NCBI GenBank assembly: GCA_004299305.1
Contig: SCPZ01000027.1
Coordinates: forward strand, 50,096 to 114,095
Origin: Methylobacter sp.
GTDB taxonomy: Bacteria; Pseudomonadota; Gammaproteobacteria; Methylococcales; Methylomonadaceae
DNA: 64,000 nucleotides
Direction of reading: 5' to 3'
This document shows positions 8,157 to 16,456 of the stretch, one piece after another. The first letter of the stretch is position 1, and the number at the start of each line of letters is the position of its first letter. The position numbers and the translations under genes were made by a program. The notes under the pieces were generated by a model. That model saw nothing but the letters and a program-made list of their open reading frames with translations. It did no database searches and was not told the DNA's origin.

Positions 8157-10135
8157 TTTTTGAGCAGGTGGTTTTACATAATTTTGGAGCCTACCGAGGA
8201 GAGCACTGTATTGACTTGGGTGTCACACAAGAACAGCCAGTCGTCTTGGTTGGAGCCTTAAATGGGTCGGGAAAAACAACTTTCTTGGATGCGATGCAGC
8301 TCGCCCTCTATGGGAAAAGTGCTCGTTGCTCAGGGCGCGAGCAAGTGAGCTATCAAGAATATCTTGAGTCCATGATCAATCGCGATACCCCTCCCCATCA
8401 AGGAGCTGGTGTTGAGTTTGCATTTCGTACCCGTGCGAATGGTCAAAACACTCTTATTCGCGTATCCAGAACCTGGCTGAAGCGCGGGGAGAGCATCAAA
8501 GAAAATCTCGTGGTTTCCCGAAATGGAGAGCATGACATTGTCGCTTCAGAGCGATGGGTGGAGTTTGTCGAGGATTTTATGCCTTCGCAAATTGCAGATT
8601 TGTTTTTTTTCGATGGGGAGAAAATTGAAGCCCTTGCAGACCCAATTCGTTCAGCTGCTTTGCTTAGAGTGGGGATCCATTCGCTTCTCGGGATTGATTT
8701 AGTCGAAAGTTTATTGCGAAGTCTTCAGCAGGTCGAGCGTAAACGTATGATTGATACGGCATCAGAAAGTGAAAAATCCATTCTGCAAGCTATTGAGACA
8801 GAGCGTAATGAGGTGCAACAATTGGTTGAACTGAATATTTTGAAACGTGCGTCTCTCCAAAATGATCTCGATGGAATCGAGAAAAAAGAGGCGCTAGCCT
8901 TAGCTGAATTCAAGCGCTTAGGTGGAGAGCTGCTTCTGCAGCACGACAGGCTAGTCTCAGATCAAACATATTATCAATCGAAAAAGACTGCAATCGAAGA
9001 TGAGCTACGGATGTTGGCTGCAGGCGTATTGCCATTAATGATTCCTACAAAAACACTCGAAGTGGCCGTTTCAAAAGCATTGTCGGCCAAACAAAATGGC
9101 AATGTCGACATTCTAAGATCTGAGGCGGAATCAAGAGATGCATCCATCGAAAAGTTTGTTAAAACCCTAGGAGTGGGTCAAGATACCCAGAAGCAATTAA
9201 GCTCCTATCTTAGAGAGGATCGCGCAGAACGCTATCAGGCAACCGCCCCAACTAGTGCAATCCCCAAAGAACTTCTTAACCAGTTCAGCCAAGAAGAGAC
9301 TCAAGCCATGGCCCGCCTTGCCGTGCATACGTTACAGTCTCTTACCGATGTTGACGAACATCTGGCCGCTGTTGAACGGAATCTCGCTGCAATTCCTTCA
9401 AGCGCCGAAGTTTCGCAGGCCCAGCAAGAAATGGAGAACTACCGAACTAAACGCACAAAGCTTGAGGCAATTATTGCCTTATTGGATGATGAAATTACAT
9501 CGCTTAGAACTAAATTGGATAGACTCCAGACTCAATCAGAACGTGAAGCAGAACGACTTGGTGAGCAATTGACGCGGGACGAAGTATCTAATCGTATGAT
9601 TAACCATTCATCTAGAGGCCGTAAAGTATTGGCTAACTTTCGTGACCGTCTTCTGGCTAATAACTTACATCGCTTAGAACTTTCAATTTTGAAGTATTTT
9701 CAGCGTCTTATCAGAAAAAAAACATTAGTGCATGGTATTACAATCGATAGCGACTCCTTTCAGATTTCAGTCATGAATCTCGCTGGGCAAATTATTCCTG
9801 CGCACCGGTTGTCTGCTGGAGAACGCCAACTGTTGGCGGTAGCAACACTTTGGGCGCTTGCTCATGCATCAGGGCGTTATTTGCCAGCGGTCATAGATAC
9901 CCCACTTAGTAGACTTGATAGCAAGCATCGTGGGACTCTGGTTCAAAATTATTTTCCAACTGCAAGTCACCAGGTCATCCTTTTGTCGACAGATGAAGAG
10001 GTCGTCGGAACGTACTTAGAGCAATTGCGTCCATTTATTGGAAGGTACTATCTTATTGAACACGACGAATCAGCAAACACATCACAATTCATTGATAGCT
10101 ATTTTTCTCCCACCCTATCTGAGATGCGTGTATGA
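8153..10135 (+). CDS. dndD: DndD, SMC-like ATPase for DNA phosphorothioation
   Basis: DndD is an SMC/RecN-like ATPase thought to open or nick DNA for sulfur insertion. The 660-residue protein has Walker A GALNGSGKT (34-42), a long coiled-coil middle (about 200-520), the ABC signature LSAGERQ near 553 and Walker B/D-loop AVIDTPLSRLD near 578-588. It overlaps dndC and dndE by ATGA at each end, indicating translational coupling and roughly fixed stoichiometry. No truncation or frameshift is visible. Confidence 0.95.
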   Translation: MIFEQVVLHNFGAYRGEHCIDLGVTQEQPVVLVGALNGSGKTTFLDAMQLALYGKSARCSGREQVSYQEYLESMINRDTPPHQGAGVEFAFRTRANGQNTLIRVSRTWLKRGESIKENLVVSRNGEHDIVASERWVEFVEDFMPSQIADLFFFDGEKIEALADPIRSAALLRVGIHSLLGIDLVESLLRSLQQVERKRMIDTASESEKSILQAIETERNEVQQLVELNILKRASLQNDLDGIEKKEALALAEFKRLGGELLLQHDRLVSDQTYYQSKKTAIEDELRMLAAGVLPLMIPTKTLEVAVSKALSAKQNGNVDILRSEAESRDASIEKFVKTLGVGQDTQKQLSSYLREDRAERYQATAPTSAIPKELLNQFSQEETQAMARLAVHTLQSLTDVDEHLAAVERNLAAIPSSAEVSQAQQEMENYRTKRTKLEAIIALLDDEITSLRTKLDRLQTQSEREAERLGEQLTRDEVSNRMINHSSRGRKVLANFRDRLLANNLHRLELSILKYFQRLIRKKTLVHGITIDSDSFQISVMNLAGQIIPAHRLSAGERQLLAVATLWALAHASGRYLPAVIDTPLSRLDSKHRGTLVQNYFPTASHQVILLSTDEEVVGTYLEQLRPFIGRYYLIEHDESANTSQFIDSYFSPTLSEMRV

Positions 10136-10566
10136 CGCCCATTGAAAATATTAGGCTATCAGAAAAAGCTAAAACACAGTTAATAACAATGAAACGGCGT
10201 ACCGGCATAGCAAATTGGAATGTTCTATGTCGGTGGGCATTTTGCCTTTCAATCAATCAGCCGACGAGACCACCTGAAGAAATAATCCCAACTGACAGCT
10301 CAGTCGAAATGACTTGGAAAACCTTCACAGGAGGGGCCGATGATGTTTATTGGGGAATGTTATTGGTTCGTGCTGAAGAAGATACCATTCCGCAAAAAAA
10401 AGAGGCGCTCACGCATTACTTTCGCTTACATCTGCATCGAGGTATTTCTTACCTCACTGGTGCGAATGGTCCCACTGACCTTTCTCAGTTTGTTAGCTTG
10501 GCACTTAAAAAAAGTGCGGTTAGCTCGGAGTTGCTGACTGAAGAATCCAATCCGGCGGATAGATGA
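10132..10566 (+). CDS. dndE: DndE, nicked-DNA-binding subunit of phosphorothioation
   Basis: DndE is a small tetrameric protein that prefers nicked double-stranded DNA and is required for phosphorothioation. The 144-residue protein begins MTPIENIRLSEKAKTQL and contains TGIANWNVLCRWAFCLSI, the conserved N-terminal helices of the family. It starts inside the dndD stop (ATGA) and closes the operon. Only about 54 bp separate it from the convergent stop at 10621, with no strong terminator seen, so read-through antisense to the neighbouring minus-strand genes is possible. Confidence 0.92.
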   Translation: MTPIENIRLSEKAKTQLITMKRRTGIANWNVLCRWAFCLSINQPTRPPEEIIPTDSSVEMTWKTFTGGADDVYWGMLLVRAEEDTIPQKKEALTHYFRLHLHRGISYLTGANGPTDLSQFVSLALKKSAVSSELLTEESNPADR

Positions 10567-10620
10567 ACCGCCTCTGCTGTGAAAACATCCTAAATAGGGT
10601 AGTAACCCAGTCTTCGGAAC

Positions 10621-11097
10621 CTATTTTTTCACATCGTTATTGTTCCGTACGAGCCATTTTTGGTACTCATCTGCAATCATCGCATAAACCGTATTCGCAA
10701 CAGTCACCTTGTTAAAATTAAATTGGTGTCTAACTGGCACAGGTGGGGAAGATGACAAAAGATTTGTCGCTGGTGACACTGGCATCGGGTCTAATGAAAA
10801 ACGCCGGTGTAATTCAGCCTCTATTGCACGCCTTGCAATCTTTCGTTTCGTTTCCGGTTCGTCATCAGCAACGCTAATATGAATCCCAACAAAGAAGATG
10901 GGGGTCTCGTCGAATGCAACCGCCGGATCAACTCTCTTCAGCTTTCCAATGAAATCTGCATCAGAGGTCAAATGACCTTTCCATCTGACTGGCGGTACAT
11001 GCCCTGTTTCGCCAAAATAGATGTATGGCCCTTTAAACACCGCATAGAGATGCGATGTTCGTAGCTGCCCCCAAATGGTTCCAGCTAAGGTTGTCAT
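10621..11097 (-). CDS. Small protein with GIY-YIG-like motif, partner of the GHKL ATPase
   Basis: This is a 158-residue protein of uncertain family. Residues 17-43 hold LYAV, then YIYFGET, then R38 and H42, resembling the (G)IY...YIG...R/H layout of GIY-YIG nucleases; a glutamate in AIEAELHRRF (about 90) could be the metal ligand. The match is weak, so a nuclease role is a hypothesis. Its ATG overlaps the stop of the upstream GHKL gene by four bases (11094-11097), so the two are translated together and probably act together. The pair faces dndBCDE tail to tail. Confidence 0.6.
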   Translation of the reverse strand: MTTLAGTIWGQLRTSHLYAVFKGPYIYFGETGHVPPVRWKGHLTSDADFIGKLKRVDPAVAFDETPIFFVGIHISVADDEPETKRKIARRAIEAELHRRFSLDPMPVSPATNLLSSSPPVPVRHQFNFNKVTVANTVYAMIADEYQKWLVRNNNDVKK

Positions 11098-12803
11098 TTA
11101 CTCAACAGGTTAATGTTTTCGCTAGTAAAATCGGCCAAATAAGATCCACAGTTGTTATGGAATCGGCTGAACACTTTCTTGATGTCTTCCAATTCAACCT
11201 CATAAAGGTTACCCGCTGTATTAATTTGACCTACCCCTGCGCCAAAGATCAATGCCTCCAATAACAGACGCTCCGGGCTATTGTCTGCAAGACTAGCCAT
11301 GAACTCAGTATAAAACGGATGGTGCGTGTTTATGCATACAAACACCCCTTCCTTTGCATCGCGATAAGGTGTCCAAAGGTGCCTGTACTCCACTCCATCT
11401 GTGTAGCGTATTTTTGCGAAGGGTGCTTCACCGAGCATCGCTGCCCCCCCTGTGACACCTGCGCCCCCGTTTTGTGTAGCATCCTTGATTGTTTCCGCCT
11501 CCACTGCTTGTTCCTGTTGGCGCAAAAGCACTTCTTCAGGCGGCGTCCCAGTGGCCATTTCTTCTGGATCATCTTCAGCCACGTTCGCGGAACGCTCACT
11601 GTACGCAGCCCCCTCGATTCCAGTTGGCTTATCAAGTAATGCTGTACACTTTTTCATCACAGCCTTTGCAGAATCACGTGGATCTCCTAGGATTCGCTTT
11701 AGGCGAGCGAGCAGCTCATCGTCGATCTCTAACCGTTGCTTGGTGACATCCACATGCAGCACATCGTCGTGTTCTTCCGTCAAGTCCATTCTTATGCGCA
11801 GGTTGAATTCGTCTTTGGTAAGAAATCCTTCAAGATCATTTCCCCACTGAATAAGGCGACCATTACGATAAATGAAGCACCCCGCATTGGGGCGGCTAAC
11901 TTGGTATCGCTTAACGAGCGATTTCTGATCTGGGTTGAGCGGAGACGATGGGCCTCCTAACTTATCTTGCGGAAGGGCAACCGCTATCAGCCGGATGGGA
12001 GGAATGGTTTTCCCGTCCCCCATGTCAAGCTTCAAATCCTCATCAAGTAATAAATAGGGACTGACATAATCGTACGTTGCTAAATCCCACGCTTTAGCTT
12101 GGTCGCGAAATAGAATGTCAAGAGGAGTAATAAGCTTAAAATCAGGCAAGTCCCCAGCGCAAACACGAATACCAATACTTAACGGTCGTATCGCGTCCGA
12201 GATGAATGAGGCATAAACAACCCCCATGCGTTCTTCAAGTTTACGAACAGTAGTACTCGATGATTGGTGATTAATACTTTCACAACCATCAATTTCAATG
12301 ACCGTACCAGATGCAGCAGGAATTAGGCTTCCGTAATATGCCACTTCATCTGAGGACAGCAAACTGACCAGAATAACGAAGGCATCTTTCTGCGCGATCA
12401 GGTCAACATCGAACGTCTGCCGCGAAGAAAGCTGCCCTTCCTTCTTGCTCACGATATGAATACGATTACCCAACGAAAGTCCGGCAGATTTGAGCCCCAT
12501 CCCGTACTTAGACAGACTATGCGGGGCATACTTTCCATTGGCTCCTAGCGAAAAGGCAGCCCGAATCTCTTCATTGGTCATGCCTACGCCGTCATCAACA
12601 ACCTGGTACTTCTGGACGCTATTTCGATTTTTGAGTGTCTTCCCCGGAGCAAGAAACAGAGAGATATGAATCGTTGATGCTTTGGCCGTCACGGCGTTGT
12701 CGACGATGTCCATCAACGCGATTTGCGGCTCGTATCCAATCCGAGCAATGGCCTGACATAACCGAGCAGCATGAACATCTATTGTTTGGGTTGTTGTATT
12801 CAT
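11094..12803 (-). CDS. GHKL (MutL/MORC-like) ATPase, candidate Dnd-linked effector
   Basis: The 569-residue protein has the Bergerat ATP-binding fold of HSP90, MutL and MORC: N box MDIVDNAVTA (31-40), G1 box DDGVGM (70-75) and G2 box KYGMGLKSAG (99-108). A transducer-like middle region and a C-terminal domain with no recognised motif follow. It lacks histidine-kinase phosphoacceptor and gyrase features. MutL/MORC-like ATPases of this kind are known from restriction-modification neighbourhoods. Here it sits between dndBCDE and the transposon end and is coupled to a small possible nuclease. AGAGGT lies 11 bases before its ATG. Role in phosphorothioate-dependent restriction is inferred. Confidence 0.8.
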   Translation of the reverse strand: MNTTTQTIDVHAARLCQAIARIGYEPQIALMDIVDNAVTAKASTIHISLFLAPGKTLKNRNSVQKYQVVDDGVGMTNEEIRAAFSLGANGKYAPHSLSKYGMGLKSAGLSLGNRIHIVSKKEGQLSSRQTFDVDLIAQKDAFVILVSLLSSDEVAYYGSLIPAASGTVIEIDGCESINHQSSSTTVRKLEERMGVVYASFISDAIRPLSIGIRVCAGDLPDFKLITPLDILFRDQAKAWDLATYDYVSPYLLLDEDLKLDMGDGKTIPPIRLIAVALPQDKLGGPSSPLNPDQKSLVKRYQVSRPNAGCFIYRNGRLIQWGNDLEGFLTKDEFNLRIRMDLTEEHDDVLHVDVTKQRLEIDDELLARLKRILGDPRDSAKAVMKKCTALLDKPTGIEGAAYSERSANVAEDDPEEMATGTPPEEVLLRQQEQAVEAETIKDATQNGGAGVTGGAAMLGEAPFAKIRYTDGVEYRHLWTPYRDAKEGVFVCINTHHPFYTEFMASLADNSPERLLLEALIFGAGVGQINTAGNLYEVELEDIKKVFSRFHNNCGSYLADFTSENINLLSK

Positions 12804-12939
12804 CGTTCGCTGATACCTCTAGCAGTACTTATTATTAGGAATAATCTTCGGCTTTCATTGTCTCATGATGCATGGTTTTTTCGAAACACCTATCTCGAAA
12901 TATGCCAGATACTAGAAACAGATGGATTAAGTGGCTACA

Positions 12940-14658
12940 CTAAACCGGATGCATCACGTGGATTTTTGATACTACTGCATCAGCATATGCTCCTACGCAT
13001 GGCCACGTATGTTTTAGCGTTGCGAGACGAATATCTGCCGGCAGTGGCTTTGCATTTTCCCAACGTCCATTTTTTTTGGCCAAGATATAGAGCAACTTAT
13101 TTATCAGTTCATCACTCAGCCTCACTCCACTAGGCAAAGACATTAAGGCAAGTTTGAACGCTTCCCCTTCACGCCACTGAAATTCGATCAAACTGTAGAC
13201 TTGTTGCTTATGAATTACATCGGCGATTACTACTGCGCGCTTGATTTTCCGTCCAGAATCCAGATAACTCCATTGTCTAGTCCATCGAGGCTTTGTTAGC
13301 GGAATGTGTGCTATGGAGTCTTTGATCAGCCGGATTCTAGCCTGGTATCCTGGTAACTCATCCAAATGCCGTATCATAGCCTCGAAATTTTCGAAGCTGA
13401 CCGGTAGAGGCGCCTGACGTACACGTTCAGTTTCTACCACTGTTGGAGTCACTCCGTTGTTCGAATAGGTGCCGTCACCAGTACCTAGCACATCTGTTGG
13501 CAAAGCGAGGGGGCGAACAGCATCGGCGCTAATGTAATGACACATCTCCTTTTCTGGCTTTTCCAGTTCCATGCTGGACAATGCGCCAAAACGATCCTCT
13601 GGCAGTGTAACAACTGCCGATTGCATGTTATTGGAAGGTTCGTTGTCGCTCTGTAATTTCCCATCGGTTATGTTTTTACCAGAAGCTGGTTTAGCCGGAA
13701 ATGCTGGTTTTTTCTGGTCGTCTGGAAGATCTTCGCCTTTTTCCGGGCGCAGGTTGCTATTATCTCGATCGCAGGTGATTGCATCAAAGGGAAACGGTCC
13801 CGTGCAATGTTCTAGGGCAAAAACGATATAACGCCAACTGCTGTCATCTGGCGTTCGCATCGGCTTCACCCGTGCTCGCAGGTTGGTTGAGCCAATGAAA
13901 GGGAATGCGGCCTCGGGATATAAGCGTGGTTTGTTTTGCACAGCCTCCTTGATCATCGAGTCATGCACAAGAGTAGCTCCTGCAAATGCCTCCTGACTGT
14001 TCAGAATGCGGCCAATAATCCAAGCGTCTGCATCGGCGAACTCTTTGCGCAGCTTGAGCAAACAGCGTTTTTCCTGTTCGTTGAAAGCACACTCAGCCGG
14101 GTTCACGATCGAGCAAAGGTCGTGACGAAAGTCGCCAGCAAAGATGGCCTTGGCCAGGTCGGTAGAGGTGGCATAGTAAAACCGGATAATCTCGGCAATA
14201 GGTACAATGATGCCGTAGGGATCGTCACGCCATTTGATGGTTAGACAGTTTGCTGCGAGCCCTGCGCCGATTTGATGGAAGCGCTTGAGGATGAGAGGGT
14301 GCCCGTCTACCTTGGCATCGGACTTAACTAAGCGAACTGTATCAGGCGAAATTGTGAGGTTATGGAAGATTTTATCTTTGCCCGCCGCCTCAACGAGGCA
14401 GTGGCGGTTGAGCCAGAGCGATCCGATGGTGACAAGAGGGAGTTGGCCAACACCGATGCTGATTGTACGACGCTCTTCGTGATTGACCGCGCTAGAGGCA
14501 GCGTAGTCTGTTGCGCCGCCCAGTAGTGGGCTAATGATGACCTGAATTTTAGGTTCGGTGGGAACCATGTGATTGCGCTCTACACCGCCAAACCAATCTA
14601 CTCGCCAGATGCGCCCATCATCTGGAAATTCCTTGATTCTTGGAATTGCTTTTCGCAT
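12940..14658 (-). CDS. TnsE-like protein at the lipA-proximal transposon end
   Basis: The 572-residue protein starts 49 bp inside the right terminal repeat and reads inward. Its size is near Tn7 TnsE (538 residues), and the C-terminal 150 residues (FENFEAMIRHLDELPG, then RKIKRAVVIADV, YSLIEFQWREG, LALMSLPSG) resemble the TnsE C-terminal domain in order and spacing. A low-complexity linker rich in K, P, D and N occupies about 310-370, also as in TnsE. TnsE directs Tn7 to conjugating plasmids and replicating DNA. The assignment rests on remembered family features, not on an alignment. The contiguous TnsB-like sites overlap its promoter region. Confidence 0.45.
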   Translation of the reverse strand: MRKAIPRIKEFPDDGRIWRVDWFGGVERNHMVPTEPKIQVIISPLLGGATDYAASSAVNHEERRTISIGVGQLPLVTIGSLWLNRHCLVEAAGKDKIFHNLTISPDTVRLVKSDAKVDGHPLILKRFHQIGAGLAANCLTIKWRDDPYGIIVPIAEIIRFYYATSTDLAKAIFAGDFRHDLCSIVNPAECAFNEQEKRCLLKLRKEFADADAWIIGRILNSQEAFAGATLVHDSMIKEAVQNKPRLYPEAAFPFIGSTNLRARVKPMRTPDDSSWRYIVFALEHCTGPFPFDAITCDRDNSNLRPEKGEDLPDDQKKPAFPAKPASGKNITDGKLQSDNEPSNNMQSAVVTLPEDRFGALSSMELEKPEKEMCHYISADAVRPLALPTDVLGTGDGTYSNNGVTPTVVETERVRQAPLPVSFENFEAMIRHLDELPGYQARIRLIKDSIAHIPLTKPRWTRQWSYLDSGRKIKRAVVIADVIHKQQVYSLIEFQWREGEAFKLALMSLPSGVRLSDELINKLLYILAKKNGRWENAKPLPADIRLATLKHTWPCVGAYADAVVSKIHVMHPV

Positions 14659-14666
14659 GATTGTTA

Positions 14667-14726
14667 CTCAGTAGCGTTTAGCGATGTAGAGTACAAATTA
14701 GCGATGTTCAGTACAATTTAGCGTTG
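14667..14726 (-). promoter_or_regulatory. Three contiguous TnsB-binding-like repeats at the right end
   Basis: On the minus strand three 20-bp units follow each other without gaps: CAACGCTAAATTGTACTGAA (14707-14726), CATCGCTAATTTGTACTCTA (14687-14706) and CATCGCTAAACGCTACTGAG (14667-14686). Dense, abutting sites are characteristic of the Tn7 right end. The innermost unit ends 8 bp upstream of the TnsE-like start codon. Confidence 0.8.
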
Positions 14727-14735
14727 GAATTGTCA
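14707..14735 (-). repeat. Right terminal inverted repeat of the Tn7-like element
   Basis: Read on the minus strand it begins TGACAATTCCAACGCTAA, matching the left end at 28 of 29 positions. It ends two bases before the first base of the lipA stop triplet. Confidence 0.92.
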
Positions 14736-14740
14736 TTTTA
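14736..14740. repeat. Target-site duplication, right copy, overlapping the lipA stop codon
   Basis: TTTTA here matches 609-613. Positions 14738-14740 are the complement of the lipA TAA, so the duplication contains the stop codon and the gene keeps its full length after insertion. Confidence 0.9.
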
Positions 14741-15694
14741 AATTACGGATTTAGCCTGAAGATCAGCGTGATAAGACGACCTGACCATCGGCGCACTGGC
14801 AACTTGTTTAAACCCCAAAGCTTTGGCAACTGCGCCATATTCATCGAATTGCTCAGGTGTGATATAGCTTTGCACCGGCAAATGGGCTTTGCTGGGTTGC
14901 AGGTATTGGCCTATGGTCAGCATTGAGCAGCCGTGGGCTAATAAATCTTTCATGACTTGGTGAACTTCTTCCGGCTGTTCGCCGACGCCGAGCATCAGGC
15001 CGGATTTGGTTGGGACTTGCGGCTGGGCTTGATGGAATTGTTGCAGTAAATCCAGAGAGCCTTGGTAGTCGGAACCGGGGCGCACTTGTTTGTACAGCCG
15101 GGGAACGGTTTCCAGGTTGTGGTTGAATACGTCGCAGGGTTGTTCGGCTAATATGGCTACGGCTTTTTCGATGCGTCCGCGAAAGTCGGGCACCAGGATT
15201 TCTATTTTGGTGGCGGGTGTTTGCAGGCGGATTTTTTCGATGCATTCGGCAAAATGTCCGGCTCCTCCGTCTCTTAAATCATCACGGTCTACCGAGGTGA
15301 TGACGACGTACTTCAAGGCCATGGTCTGTATCGCATCGGCCAGGTGCTGGGGTTCGTCTTTGTCCAGCGGCAGCGGTTTACCGTGCGCGACATCGCAAAA
15401 AGGGCAGCGGCGGGTGCATAAGTCGCCCATGATCATGAAAGTGGCGGTGCCGTGTTGGAAGCATTCGCCCATATTGGGGCAGGCGGCTTCTTCGCAAACG
15501 GTATGCAGGTTGTTTTCGCGCAGCAGTTGTTTGATACGGGTAACTTCGTCGCCGGACGATATTTTTACGCGTATCCATTCGGGTTTGCGCAACGTGGTTT
15601 CGGCTGGCTCTACCTTGATCGGGATTTTTGCCAGTTTTTCGGTGCTGCGCTGGTGGGAATCGGGCGTGGAGCGGGAGGGAGCTTGATAAGTCAT
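14738..15694 (-). CDS. lipA: Lipoyl synthase LipA
   Basis: This radical-SAM enzyme inserts two sulfurs into octanoyl groups on lipoyl domains of 2-oxoacid dehydrogenases and the glycine cleavage system. The 318-residue protein has both cluster motifs: the auxiliary [4Fe-4S] cysteines C67, C72, C78 ([12 protein letters not shown]) and the radical-SAM C93, C97, C100 (CTRRCPFC). The C-terminal RSSYHA serine motif is also present. It follows lipB on the same strand with a 112-bp gap. The Tn7-like element sits exactly at its stop codon without changing the protein. Confidence 0.97.
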   Translation of the reverse strand: MTYQAPSRSTPDSHQRSTEKLAKIPIKVEPAETTLRKPEWIRVKISSGDEVTRIKQLLRENNLHTVCEEAACPNMGECFQHGTATFMIMGDLCTRRCPFCDVAHGKPLPLDKDEPQHLADAIQTMALKYVVITSVDRDDLRDGGAGHFAECIEKIRLQTPATKIEILVPDFRGRIEKAVAILAEQPCDVFNHNLETVPRLYKQVRPGSDYQGSLDLLQQFHQAQPQVPTKSGLMLGVGEQPEEVHQVMKDLLAHGCSMLTIGQYLQPSKAHLPVQSYITPEQFDEYGAVAKALGFKQVASAPMVRSSYHADLQAKSVI

Positions 15695-15806
15695 GTTGCT
15701 AATGCCGTGATGATTTTGTGTTTACAGATCAAAATTCGGTTTTTTAAAACTCCTCGGCAATTGCTCCTGCATTGCTCTACCTCCTGCATCCATGCAAGTC
15801 GTCTCC

Positions 15807-16448
15807 CTAACCCCCTCCAACAGGAGAGGGGATTAAAGGCGCCGAATTTTGCAGAGCGGTAATTATAACTTGGGTAACAGCAATGGCGAGTTCGGCATTG
15901 CTGACGGTCACGCCCAGATCGGCCAGTTGGGTCACTTCAAGACCCGAATAACCGCAGGTGTTGATATGATCGAAAGGGCGCAAATCCATCCGGTTGTTGA
16001 TGCTCAGGCCGTGATAGCTGCAATTTTTTTTGATGCGTAGGCCAATGGAACCGATTTTTTTGTCGTTGACGTAAACGCCGGGGGCGTCGGCTCTGGCGAC
16101 CGCGATAATGCCGTATTGCCCCAACGCGAAAATCATGGCTTGTTCCAGTGTGGTGACCAACGACCGGACGCCGAGATTCAGCCGTTTAATGTCGATCAGA
16201 GTGTAAATCACCAGCTGGCCAGGGCCGTGATAGGTGACTTGTCCGCCTCGGTCGGAGTTGATGACCGGGATGTTGCCGGTATTTAGCAGGTGTTCGCGTT
16301 TGCCGTTTAAGCCCAGCGTATAAACGGGCGGGTGTTCGGTGATCCAGATTTCATCAGGGGTTTCGGCATCGCGATTTTGGGTGAATCGCTGCATGTCTTG
16401 CCAGGTGGATGCATAATCTTGCAAGCCTAAGTTACGTATCGCTACCAT
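15807..16448 (-). CDS. lipB: Octanoyltransferase LipB
   Basis: LipB moves octanoyl from acyl carrier protein to lipoyl domains, making the substrate of LipA. The start is ATG 16448 ([12 protein letters not shown]), because the longer frame to 16499 runs through a palindromic repeat. The 213-residue protein has the [14 protein letters not shown] motif, the catalytic Lys in [10 protein letters not shown] and the catalytic Cys in [10 protein letters not shown]. The last residues, LIPSPVGGG, are encoded by a GC-rich intergenic repeat (15811-15831), so a repeat insertion appears to have moved the stop codon. Confidence 0.93.
   Translation of the reverse strand: MVAIRNLGLQDYASTWQDMQRFTQNRDAETPDEIWITEHPPVYTLGLNGKREHLLNTGNIPVINSDRGGQVTYHGPGQLVIYTLIDIKRLNLGVRSLVTTLEQAMIFALGQYGIIAVARADAPGVYVNDKKIGSIGLRIKKNCSYHGLSINNRMDLRPFDHINTCGYSGLEVTQLADLGVTVSNAELAIAVTQVIITALQNSAPLIPSPVGGG
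15811..15831. repeat. GC-rich hairpin repeat overlapping the lipB 3' end
   Basis: CCCCCTCC and GAGAGGGG flank a short loop. A related hairpin is at 54032-54051. Its complement encodes the last residues of LipB. Confidence 0.6.
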
Positions 16449-16456
16449 TAAGTTGC

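Larger units (their letters stand above)
614..14735. mobile_element. Tn7-like transposon carrying a dnd phosphorothioation island
   Basis: The element is 14,122 bp. The ends are an inverted pair starting TGACAATTCCAACGCTAA and differing at one of 29 positions (614-642 and 14707-14735). Both are flanked by the 5-bp duplication TTTTA. Inside are tnsA, tnsB, tnsC and tniQ reading right from the left end, dndBCDE in the same direction, then a GIY-YIG-like small gene, a GHKL ATPase gene and a TnsE-like gene on the minus strand. The right end abuts the 3' end of lipA. All transposition genes look intact, with catalytic residues present, and the two ends barely differ, so the element may still be active or recently inserted. 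Confidence 0.95.

Noticed and set aside
11094..12803. DNA gyrase B, MutL or sensor kinase
   Set aside because: The GHKL boxes are present, but there is no TOPRIM domain, no MutL C-terminal metal motif, no phosphoacceptor histidine and no partner of those systems.
5307..14658. DndA, DndFGH or Ssp components in the island
   Set aside because: None of the frames in the element has cysteine desulfurase, DndF/G/H or SspE features; only dndBCDE is seen.
14853..15245. Second frame of 130 codons within lipA
   Set aside because: It is a shadow of the lipA coding strand with proline/arginine-rich composition and no start signal.
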